Positions 1-7,101 of a stretch of DNA of 64,000 bases are shown here, in pieces. Position 1 is the stretch's first letter. Every line of letters starts with the position of its first letter. Both the position numbers and the translations under genes were made by a program. The notes under the pieces are model-generated. The model did not search any database. It was not told where the DNA came from and was given only the letters and a program-made list of their open reading frames with translations. Origin of the DNA: an uncultured Bacteroidales bacterium (GTDB lineage Bacteria > Bacteroidota > Bacteroidia > Bacteroidales > P3); the NCBI GenBank assembly GCA_900314925.1, contig OMXC01000001.1:1-64000 (forward strand). Reading direction: 5' to 3'.

Positions 1-849
1 GGCCAACAATGTATCAAAATGCGGAGAGAATTTCAATATCTGAGGATAGCCTTGTTTGCGCTCCCCCTCTACCCTGTACTCGCCAGCCAACCGCCTGTCT
101 ACCCAAAACTTCAACCCACAAATTGCTCCATTTTCCACAGTACAGATAGAGTCACTTGAACATTTGTCATTTGTCCTTCGACTTATATATATGTTCCCTT
201 CTGAATCAAAATCGAAGGAGGCATATTCTCCATAACTCTGGCCCATGAGCCATGGTATTGTATCCTGTGGAAGTCGTCGGACAATATCATTCCCGTCGGC
301 ATCAGTGTATGTGATACATAGAAAATGCTGCTCTATTATATTCCCATCAAAATCAAACACCAGAAATGCCGTCCATGAGCCAGAACCGAAATGACTTATA
401 TCAATTGGGTAATTAGACATTCCAACCAATAATGTGTCAAGATAGTAGGTGTTATTATGCATCTTTGGTGGAGTAAAGTCCATCATACAAGCGAATGCCG
501 TATCTCCCATTTTTTTTATGTCATTTCCCAAATTTCTTTGATTATTGTTAGAAAAGACAACCTTTTTCCATGCCATCTCGCCTTCTGTGTTTATTTTTGC
601 AATAAGAACACTATTAGGCAGGTTTTTGGCCGTTTTATTTATAGAGGGTAGGACGTACTCCGCCCCGTCCCATACTGATGATGCATCGCAATTGCCAAGT
701 ATGTACAGGTTCCCCAGGCTGTCGGTAACACCACCTACAATGGACCGATAGTTATTTGACTCCACCGTATACCCTTTCGCCCACTCGAAACGCTGTGCCT
801 GTGCTAATGCCGAGACGGCAAGCAATACAAATACAAATAACTTCTTCAT
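1..849 (-). CDS. Exported protein, probable beta-propeller-type repeat protein (C-terminus outside window)
   Basis: The reverse strand is open from an ATG at 847-849 to the first base of the window, 283 codons without a stop, so the C-terminus is missing. The start MKKLFVFVLLAVSALAQAQ is a clear signal peptide. The mature part begins RFEWAKGY and then alternates blocks such as GGVTDSLGNLYILGN and FDSEGNIYISRR. Repeated D-x-x-GN-x-Y-hydrophobic blocks like these are typical of SBBP-type beta-propeller repeats in exported Bacteroidetes proteins. The gene starts 29 nt after the stop of the PKD gene and is probably co-transcribed with it. No enzyme motif is visible. Whether a T9SS sorting domain follows cannot be known from this window. 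The family call is moderate; the gene itself is secure. Confidence 0.75.
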   Translation of the reverse strand, partial: MKKLFVFVLLAVSALAQAQRFEWAKGYTVESNNYRSIVGGVTDSLGNLYILGNCDASSVWDGAEYVLPSINKTAKNLPNSVLIAKINTEGEMAWKKVVFSNNNQRNLGNDIKKMGDTAFACMMDFTPPKMHNNTYYLDTLLVGMSNYPIDISHFGSGSWTAFLVFDFDGNIIEQHFLCITYTDADGNDIVRRLPQDTIPWLMGQSYGEYASFDFDSEGNIYISRRTNDKCSSDSICTVENGAICGLKFWVDRRLAGEYRVEGERKQGYPQILKFSPHFDTLLA

Positions 850-878
850 GGCTTTATTGCTTTATAAGTTATGATATG

Positions 879-2201
879 TCATTTCTCCGTTTTCTGTCCT
901 GGCAGGGACGACGGGGCGTTGAGGAATCCAACAAAGGCCGTCGCTTGCCTTTGGCAATAATGCTGGTCGACGACATACACGAAATAGTCGTCGGAGCAGC
1001 GGGCCGGGTAATAATCAACGCCTGTGGTCTTGTGTTCCGGGTCTTTGAGCCGCCACCAGGTATGGTGCACCCCGTGGAAGGAGGGCGAGGCATGGAGATG
1101 TTGGGGCTCGCCGGCAGGGAGGTCCATATACATCAGTCTCATCAGCGACATGTGCTCATACGGGTCGTGCATCGACGAGATGTAGAACGGCTCTGTCGTC
1201 TTCTGCACACAGCCCTTGTCGTCGGTGACGGTGACCGTGACATTGTATGTGGCCATGGCCCTGAAGGTGTGGTAGACGTGGTCGCCCGACGCGTGAAGGG
1301 TGCTGCCGTCGCCGAAATCCCACACCGCCGAGACGACGCTTCCGGGGTAGGCCAGCTGCGCCGTGAGTTTTATCGGCGTGTTGTTGCATGTCATGTTGGG
1401 GTTGTCGGTGTTGGCCGACACGATGCTCACCGCCGCCGTCCCCTCCGGCAGCTCCGGACAGCGGCTGTCAGCGGCGCCGAAGACTCCGCCAGGCGCGGCA
1501 CGCCGGCCGTCGGTCTTGGGCCACGGCCCCTGCGCGGTGCTGTCAACCGTGATGACGACATAATCCCTGGCGAAGAAGTTGCCGCAAAAATAGCGCTGCA
1601 GCATGACGTAGAAGGTCGTCGGCGTCTCCACCTCGTTCACGGCCAGCACCACGTCGTTGGTGAGACCCGACCCCTGCACCGAGGCGCAGCGCTGGCGCAA
1701 GTCGTCGATCGACCAGCGGTAGAGCATGCCCTCGCCGCTCTGGTCGGGCACCTCGTCGTCGCCCCACGCTATCAGCGTGCCGGGGCCGACGGTCAGCTCG
1801 TGCGGCAGGCCCAGCTCCGCAGGCTCCAGCTGTTCCACCTTGTGTACATAGTATCCGGCCGACAGGCACTGCCGCTTGCGGTCGTAGTTGTAGACGTGCA
1901 CGTCGCCGACCTTGCTCCTGTAGCTTATCGTCACGCTGTCGCCGCCGTACCACTGCGGGGTGGCATCCTTGTCGACAGGGTGCCACACGAGGCTGCAGCC
2001 CTCGCGCGACGGGGTGCCCGCAAGGGCTATGCTGTTGTAGAAACACGCCGTGTGGCGGTTCAGCGGGTCCAGGTCGGCAGCCGTCGGCGCCGGTATGTCC
2101 TTGCTGCGGCACGCCGGCAGGCTGGTGTCCGCCGGTGTCTGCGCCCGCATGGCGCCGGCCGTCAGGGCGGCAAGGGCAATAAATGATAACAGCCTTCTCA
2201 T
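879..2201 (-). CDS. Exported PKD-domain protein
   Basis: The 440-residue protein starts at the ATG whose complement is 2199-2201. An upstream in-frame ATG at 2282 exists, but only this start puts a signal peptide (MRRLLSFIALAALTAGAMRAQ) at the N-terminus. A PKD-type beta-sandwich lies near residues 270-345, marked by WDFGDG followed by HTFRAMATYNVTVTVTDDKG. PKD domains are usually structural or binding modules of surface proteins. The mature N-terminal half is rich in Cys and Trp and was not recognised. The C-terminus (FLNAPSSLPGQKTEK) does not look like a T9SS sorting domain. The gene is the first of a two-gene minus-strand unit with the left-edge gene. No convincing promoter was found upstream, only a weak 5-bp GC hairpin at 2266-2280. 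Confidence 0.75.
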   Translation of the reverse strand: MRRLLSFIALAALTAGAMRAQTPADTSLPACRSKDIPAPTAADLDPLNRHTACFYNSIALAGTPSREGCSLVWHPVDKDATPQWYGGDSVTISYRSKVGDVHVYNYDRKRQCLSAGYYVHKVEQLEPAELGLPHELTVGPGTLIAWGDDEVPDQSGEGMLYRWSIDDLRQRCASVQGSGLTNDVVLAVNEVETPTTFYVMLQRYFCGNFFARDYVVITVDSTAQGPWPKTDGRRAAPGGVFGAADSRCPELPEGTAAVSIVSANTDNPNMTCNNTPIKLTAQLAYPGSVVSAVWDFGDGSTLHASGDHVYHTFRAMATYNVTVTVTDDKGCVQKTTEPFYISSMHDPYEHMSLMRLMYMDLPAGEPQHLHASPSFHGVHHTWWRLKDPEHKTTGVDYYPARCSDDYFVYVVDQHYCQRQATAFVGFLNAPSSLPGQKTEK

Positions 2202-2282
2202 AGATATCCGGTATTGTGGCGAAAAAAAAATGTCTGTATATATAAACCCATCTTTTCGCCAAAAAGGGGCACGCAGCCCCAT

Positions 2283-2950
2283 TTTTTAACAAAGTTTAAC
2301 GTTTCATGGCACATAACGGCCCCGAAAACGGCACGGCAAAGTTATTGCCATGGCCCCCCGCCGGGGTTCGGGATGCCGCTCGTACTGTTTGTTTTGCTAT
2401 TGAAATGGAACCCCGGCGGGGTTCATGATTTGGCCGCCGGTGTGTGGGTAAAACGCCGTAGGCGTTGCATGTCAATAGCAAACGCCATCACCAACCGTAT
2501 ATCAATGAACCCTGTAGGGGTTCCATATCACGTCGGCGTCTTGCCGTTTGCTATTGAAATGGAACCCCGCCGGGGTTCGTGTCGTTGCAACATTATATCG
2601 CACTGCTATTGAAATGGAACCCCGCCGGGGTTCGGGATGCCGCTCGTACTGTTTGTTTTGCTATTGAAATGGCCCCCCGCCGGGGTTCATGATTTGGCCG
2701 CCGGTGTGTGGGTAAAACGCCGTAGGCGTTGCATGTCAATAGCAAACGCCATCACCAACCGTATATCAATGAACCATGTAGGGGTTCCATATCACGTCGG
2801 CGTCTTGCCGTTTGCAATTGAAATGCCCCCCGCCGGGGTTCGTGTTGCCGCGCATGCCGTCGGCCTTGTCTGCCGAAGGCTCCTTGGCAATATCCAACCC
2901 GACAGACACATGCCCACACCTCCGTGATTGGCAGCTATCCGGTACGGCAT
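2283..2950. other. Non-coding interval with hairpin-rich repeats
   Basis: This stretch lies between the divergent PKD and aminotransferase genes. Apart from the duplicated module annotated separately, it holds a short spacer and a tail at 2845-2950 in which I see nothing recognisable. Reading frames that cross it are only the consequence of repeat sequence lacking stops. Confidence 0.6.
2351..2844. repeat. Two tandem copies of a ~230-bp palindrome-rich (REP-like) module
   Basis: Copy 1 (about 2351-2581) and copy 2 (about 2615-2844) are nearly identical with a spacing of 263-264 bp. Each contains short GC palindromes of the type AACCCCGCCGGGGTT, a second palindrome AACGCCGTAGGCGTT, and a hairpin around GAACCCTGTAGGGGTTC. 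Each also has an outer inverted repeat, TCAATAGCAAACG at 2472-2484 against CGTTTGCTATTGA at 2545-2557. In copy 2 the second arm has one mismatch. The boundary word GCTATTGAAATGGAACCCC also occurs between the copies. Palindromic dispersed repeats of this kind are common in Bacteroidales intergenic DNA. No transposase lies nearby. Confidence 0.8.
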
Positions 2951-3082
2951 TTCAACGATACTTCAACGATACTTCTTCAGTGGAACACTGAAATACTACT
3001 GAAGAACTACTGAAGAACTACTGAAGAACGGCCGTAGGGGGGCCGAAGGGAGTGCGAAGGGGGGCCGAAGGGGCTCCGGCGT
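2951..3082. repeat. 11-nt-period tandem array A
   Basis: Twelve consecutive 11-nt units run without insertion or deletion: two identical TTCAACGATAC units, TTCTTCAGTGG, AACACTGAAAT, three identical ACTACTGAAGA units, ACGGCCGTAGG, then GGGGCCGAAGG-type units. The unit sequence changes along the array but the period does not. It ends 37 nt before the aspartate aminotransferase promoter. The order of units matches arrays D and E. Confidence 0.85.
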
Positions 3083-3119
3083 TCCCGGGGCGGCCGTCGG
3101 AGGGGGTGGCGAAGATTTA

Positions 3120-3151
3120 TTTGCACGGGTGAAGTTTTTTTACTACTTTTG
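3120..3151 (+). promoter_or_regulatory. Bacteroidetes-type promoter of the aminotransferase gene
   Basis: TTTG at 3120-3123 and TACTTTTG at 3144-3151 match the Bacteroidetes -33 and -7 elements (TTTG and TAnnTTTG) with a 20-nt spacer. The likely transcription start is near 3158, giving a leader of about 30 nt before the ATG at 3189. Confidence 0.8.
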
Positions 3152-3188
3152 CATTTTCAAACCGTTAACGCAAACAATACGTAACCCC

Positions 3189-4391
3189 ATGGAAATATTA
3201 TCGAACCGCATTCTCAATATGGCCGAGAGCGAGACTCTGGCCATGACCGCGAAGGCCCGCGAGCTTAAAGCCCAGGGCAAAGATGTGATCAGTCTCTCGA
3301 TAGGAGAGCCTGACTTCAACACTCCCGAGGTGGTGAAGGAAGCCGCCAAGAAGGCTATCGACGACAATTTCACGCACTATCCTCCTGTGCCGGGCTACCC
3401 CGACCTCAGGGAGGCTATCTGCACCAAGCTCAGACGCGACAACGGCCTGGAGTACAAGCCCGAGCAGATCGTCGTCTCGACGGGTGCCAAGCAGAGCCTG
3501 TTCCAGGTGGTGCAGTGTCTCGTCAACCCCGGCGACGAGGTGATCATCCCCACGCCGTTCTGGGTGAGCTACAAGGAGTTTGTGCGTCTGGCCGAGGGCA
3601 AATGTGTCTTCGTGAAGACCAAGCTCGAGAACGACTTCAAGGTGACCCCCGAGCAGCTCGAGGCCGCCATCACGCCGCGCACCAAGCTCATCATGTTCTC
3701 CTCGCCGAGCAACCCCACGGGCATGCTCTACACCAAGGAGGAGCTCAAGGGCATCGCCGAGGTGGTGGCCCGCCATGAGAACCTCTTCGTCATGGCCGAC
3801 GAGATCTACGAGCACATCAACTTCGTGGGCAAGCACGAGTCGATAGCCCAGTTCCCCGAGGTGAAGGAGCGCGTCATCACCGTCAACGGTGTTGCCAAGG
3901 GCTTCGCCATGACGGGCTGGCGCATAGGCTTCATCGCCGCGCCGACGGTCATAGCCAAGGCCGCCAACAAGCTGCAGGGCCAGGTGACCAGCGCCACCTG
4001 CTCCATAGCCCAGAAGGCCACGGTGTGCGCCATGCTGATGGACCCCAAGACCAGCAAGGACATCATAGACATGCGCAACATCTTCCAGCAGCGGCGCGAC
4101 ATGGTGTACAAGCTGCTGTGCGACATACCGGGCCTGAAGGTGCGCCTGCCGCAGGGTGCCTTCTATTTCTTCCCCGACGTGAGCTCCTACTACGGCAAGA
4201 ACTTCAATGGCACGAAGATTGAGAATTCGACGGACATGGCCTTCTACCTGCTCAACGAGGCCGGTGTGGCCACGGTGATGGGCTCCGCCTTCGGCGACGA
4301 CAGCTGCATACGTCTCAGCTACGCCACCAGCGAGGACCTGCTGCGCGAGGCCCTGCGCCGCATGAAAGAGGCTCTGGCTAAGCTGCAGTAA
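3189..4391 (+). CDS. aspC: Aspartate aminotransferase, PLP-dependent class I
   Basis: This 400-residue cytosolic enzyme should interconvert aspartate and 2-oxoglutarate with oxaloacetate and glutamate. It has the expected length and landmarks of fold-type I aminotransferases: SIGEPDFNTP near residue 38, YPPVPGYPDLREAI near 64, SSPSNPTG near 174, the aspartate in ADEIYEH, and the PLP-binding lysine K237 in VAKGFAMTGWRIGF. The start MEILSNRILN at 3189 fits the family. The frame is open upstream to 3129, but those codons lie inside the promoter and leader. It is a stand-alone gene with its own promoter and a strong terminator. Substrate choice among related aminotransferases (aspartate, or aromatic/prephenate) cannot be settled by reading, but the family call is secure. 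Confidence 0.93.
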   Translation: MEILSNRILNMAESETLAMTAKARELKAQGKDVISLSIGEPDFNTPEVVKEAAKKAIDDNFTHYPPVPGYPDLREAICTKLRRDNGLEYKPEQIVVSTGAKQSLFQVVQCLVNPGDEVIIPTPFWVSYKEFVRLAEGKCVFVKTKLENDFKVTPEQLEAAITPRTKLIMFSSPSNPTGMLYTKEELKGIAEVVARHENLFVMADEIYEHINFVGKHESIAQFPEVKERVITVNGVAKGFAMTGWRIGFIAAPTVIAKAANKLQGQVTSATCSIAQKATVCAMLMDPKTSKDIIDMRNIFQQRRDMVYKLLCDIPGLKVRLPQGAFYFFPDVSSYYGKNFNGTKIENSTDMAFYLLNEAGVATVMGSAFGDDSCIRLSYATSEDLLREALRRMKEALAKLQ

Positions 4392-4410
4392 GCTTGGAAG
4401 TGCCCGGACA

Positions 4411-4448
4411 AGACCATCCCCTTGCGGCTTGCCGCAAGGGGATGGTCT
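4411..4448 (+). terminator. Terminator of the aminotransferase gene
   Basis: A perfect 17-bp stem (4411-4427 pairing with 4432-4448) with a 4-nt loop lies 19 nt after the stop codon and is followed by GTTTAT. It is probably a factor-independent terminator. Confidence 0.85.
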
Positions 4449-4507
4449 GTTTATATGCCGCGGCGGGTGCCGCGTGCGGGCAGGGGGGCGCTATGTGCCA
4501 TTAATGG

Positions 4508-4542
4508 CAACAGTCCCGTAAGAGATCCTTACGGGACTGTTG
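4508..4542. terminator. Second strong hairpin, possible terminator of the minus-strand operon
   Basis: A 15-bp perfect inverted repeat (4508-4522 with 4528-4542, loop AGATC) lies 49 nt beyond the stop of the GLUG lipoprotein gene. It lacks a clear T-tract on either strand. It probably ends the minus-strand operon, back to back with the aminotransferase terminator. Confidence 0.6.
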
Positions 4543-4591
4543 TCGTTGCTGTTGCTGTATGTGTCCTGTTCCGGCCGAACCCGGGGGCTTG

Positions 4592-6862
4592 CTATTCCGA
4601 ATAGGGGGAGAGCACGGGGGCCGAGGTGGACGACGGCTGGACCCACGAGTGGTAGGGGTTGCCGTTGAGGTTGCTGGTGAGGGTGGCGAAGTTGGATGCC
4701 GGATTGCTGCTGACGTGGGTGATGTTGGCCTGGGAGCCGTCGACGAGGTAGCACTGGGTGTAGGTGGCCGCTGTCGTGGTGCCGTAGAAGACGTTGTCGT
4801 CCTCGTAGCTGTAGCAGTAGCTGAAGGAGCCGCCGGTGACGACACCGGCCAGGCCGCCGATGACGGCGTTGACGTTGCGGGGTATAATGGTGATCTCGTT
4901 GACGTAGCTGTTGTTGACCTGGCCTCCTTTGACGTAGGCCACGAGACCGCCGCAGACGCTGTTGGCGGAGGTGACGGTGATCATGGCGGAGTTGTTGTTG
5001 AAGCAGTTTCTCACTTCGCCGTTGACGAGGCTGTCGACGATGCCGCCCGCCGTCCTGCCCTGCAGGGGGCCTGCGACCCAGCAGTAGTCTACCAGGCTGC
5101 TGGAGCCGATGTTGTTCCTCACGACGCCGCCCACGCTCTTGCTGGTGTATATCTGGCCTGTGGCGCTCATGTAGCAGTGCTTCACGGTGCCGCTGTTGTC
5201 GTAGACGATGCCGCCCCAGTCGGCGTTGCTGTTCATGATGTTGGAGGCGAAGTAGCAGTCTTTCACGACGCCGGAGGCGGTGTTCTCGAAGCAGATGCCG
5301 GCGCCTTTGGCGCTGAAGTCGCGCAGGGTCATGTCGGTGGCATGGCAGCCGACGATGGTGCCGTTGTTGTGCAAGCAGATGCCGGCGAAGTTCTTGTTGC
5401 TCTGCACCTGCACCCGGGCCTCGCAGCGGCAGCCTTGTATGGTGCCGTTGTTGGTGACGCAGATGCCTGCGAAGGGCGAGAAGATGGAGATGGTGTAGTC
5501 TGAGCTGCCGGGTTTGTTGGTGATGACGCAGTCGATGATGCGGCCGTCGTTCTGGGTGCAGAAGGGCGAGACGCCGGTGGTGTTGGTCATGCTGTTGCTC
5601 CCGGAGCTCTTGACGGTGAGACCCACGACTTCGCCGTCGGCGTCGATGGACTCGAAGAGGGGCACGTTCTGGCAGGTGTTGGTGATGCCCGGGTGCGACT
5701 GCTGGTTCATGGTGAGGAAGTGGCCCACGAAGTTACGTATACCGGCCATCCAGTTGCTGTTGGTGAGCACTATGTCGGAGCGCATGAGTTTGATGTAGGT
5801 GTCGGCGGTGATGGCCTGTCCGTTGATGGTGCGTGCCGTGCTGTTGTAGCAGTCGCGCAGGTACTTCAGGTCTTCGATGTCGTAGATTTTGAAGGGGCGG
5901 TCGGCGGTGCCGTTGCCCGAGATGGTGGGCGAGGGGGAGCCGGAGGTCCATGAGTTGATGTCGAGGGCCTGCATGTAGGTGATGCCGTTGCGGCGGGTGT
6001 TGACAAAGCTGATGGTGCTTGAGCACGACTGGCTCGAGGTGTTGGTCACCGTGACGGAGAGGTTGCTGTAGCGTGTGGTGTTGTCGCGGCCAGTATAGGC
6101 TGGAAGCACGAGGTAGAAGGTGAGCAGCTGGTTGTTGGCGAAGGCCACGCCGGACTCGCCACAGTCGATGGTGACGGTCTTCTTGGCGGACTCGAGGCTC
6201 GAGAGGTAGGGGTCGTTGGTGTTGTAGTTGTTGACGGTGAAGAGGCCGCAGAGCTGCTTGTCGGGGGAGGTGACGGTGATGCTGCGGATGGCCGATGCGG
6301 CTCCGGTGGTGTTGAGGAACTGGAGGCGCACGATGGCAGCGAGGGAGTGGAAGTCGAGGTTGAAGGGTGTGTAGGGGTCGCTGGTCCAGGTGCCGCCATA
6401 CCAGGCCACCATGGGGAACACCTGCTTGTCGAAGGTGTTGTCGTTGCGGTAGGTCTGAGCGGCCGGGATGTCGATGGTGGCGCTGAAGGAGGTGCCGCCC
6501 AGCGAGGAGATGACGTTGTTGTCGCTGCAGGGGTGGAGGCCGAGGAAGTACTCTGAATTGCTCGGCAGCGTGGTCAGGAAGACACCGTTGTAGGCGCCCC
6601 AGTCTGTAGAGTTGGGGTCGGAGTAGTAGAGCCAGGCTTTGTTCTTGGTGTCGCCGCTGGTGTTGCTGCCGATGCTGATCTCGTCGTCATACTCCCATAT
6701 AATATAGCGTTCTTCGACAAGCTGTACTTTGGCATCGTCGTTTTGCAGCCGTTCTGTCGTGGCGGTGAAGCGGAACTCGTCGTTGCCGGTCTTCTCCTTC
6801 TGGCATGCCATGGGAAGGAGGGCAAGCGTTAGCAGTGCTATGGCTATTGATAGTTTCTTCAT
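4592..6862 (-). CDS. Fimbrillin-like surface lipoprotein with GLUG repeats
   Basis: The 756-residue protein begins MKKLSIAIALLTLALLPMAC, a lipoprotein signal with the acylated cysteine at residue 20 followed by QKEK. Residues about 30-320 have the pattern of fimbrillin-like proteins: WEYDDEISIGS, ATIDIPAAQTY, FHSLAAIVRLQF. Residues about 340-740 form a parallel-beta region with repeated GGIV/GGLV/GGLAG units followed by xxNCF, xNSYV or SYCYS, the GLUG motif pattern. It is probably an outer-membrane adhesin or a minor component of a surface structure. It is the last gene of the operon that includes the 4195-residue protein, 25 nt after the 65-residue gene. Ligand unknown. Confidence 0.8.
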   Translation of the reverse strand: MKKLSIAIALLTLALLPMACQKEKTGNDEFRFTATTERLQNDDAKVQLVEERYIIWEYDDEISIGSNTSGDTKNKAWLYYSDPNSTDWGAYNGVFLTTLPSNSEYFLGLHPCSDNNVISSLGGTSFSATIDIPAAQTYRNDNTFDKQVFPMVAWYGGTWTSDPYTPFNLDFHSLAAIVRLQFLNTTGAASAIRSITVTSPDKQLCGLFTVNNYNTNDPYLSSLESAKKTVTIDCGESGVAFANNQLLTFYLVLPAYTGRDNTTRYSNLSVTVTNTSSQSCSSTISFVNTRRNGITYMQALDINSWTSGSPSPTISGNGTADRPFKIYDIEDLKYLRDCYNSTARTINGQAITADTYIKLMRSDIVLTNSNWMAGIRNFVGHFLTMNQQSHPGITNTCQNVPLFESIDADGEVVGLTVKSSGSNSMTNTTGVSPFCTQNDGRIIDCVITNKPGSSDYTISIFSPFAGICVTNNGTIQGCRCEARVQVQSNKNFAGICLHNNGTIVGCHATDMTLRDFSAKGAGICFENTASGVVKDCYFASNIMNSNADWGGIVYDNSGTVKHCYMSATGQIYTSKSVGGVVRNNIGSSSLVDYCWVAGPLQGRTAGGIVDSLVNGEVRNCFNNNSAMITVTSANSVCGGLVAYVKGGQVNNSYVNEITIIPRNVNAVIGGLAGVVTGGSFSYCYSYEDDNVFYGTTTAATYTQCYLVDGSQANITHVSSNPASNFATLTSNLNGNPYHSWVQPSSTSAPVLSPYSE

Positions 6863-6887
6863 TGTTGATGACGTTTTAGGTTGTTGA

Positions 6888-7085
6888 TTATAGCCACAGG
6901 CCGCGCTCGTACTCGCCGCTTTCGTCGGTGTACTCTGTCACCTCTTCGGAGGCGCGCAGGGTGCGGTTGTCGCTTTCGCCCTCAATGAGCACATAGTCTT
7001 TGTTGAGGGCTATGGTCGCTTTATACCCTTTCTCGGGCATGTAACGGTAGACCTCAAGGCCTGGTTTGATATATTGTTTTTTCAT
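6888..7085 (-). CDS. Small conserved-looking hypothetical protein (65 aa)
   Basis: The 65-residue product starts MKKQYIKPGLEVYRYMPEKG and ends YTDESGEYERGLWL. It has no signal peptide or membrane segment and is rich in Glu and Tyr. I recall similar small proteins starting KKQYIKP beside surface-protein genes in Bacteroidales, but know of no assigned function. It starts 16 nt after the stop of the 4195-residue gene and ends 25 nt before the lipoprotein start, so it is very probably co-transcribed with both. Its size and position would fit a chaperone or a regulator of its neighbours, but nothing in the sequence shows this. Confidence 0.75.
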   Translation of the reverse strand: MKKQYIKPGLEVYRYMPEKGYKATIALNKDYVLIEGESDNRTLRASEEVTEYTDESGEYERGLWL

Positions 7086-7101
7086 CGTCTATGAGGTGTT
7101 A

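Noticed and set aside
2266..2280. GGGGC/GCCCC hairpin as a terminator
   Set aside because: Only a 5-bp stem, between divergent genes where no transcript should end.
2214..2927. Reading frames of 132 and 96 codons across the palindromic repeats
   Set aside because: They follow the duplicated non-coding module and repeat each other's sequence; no start context and no protein-like composition.
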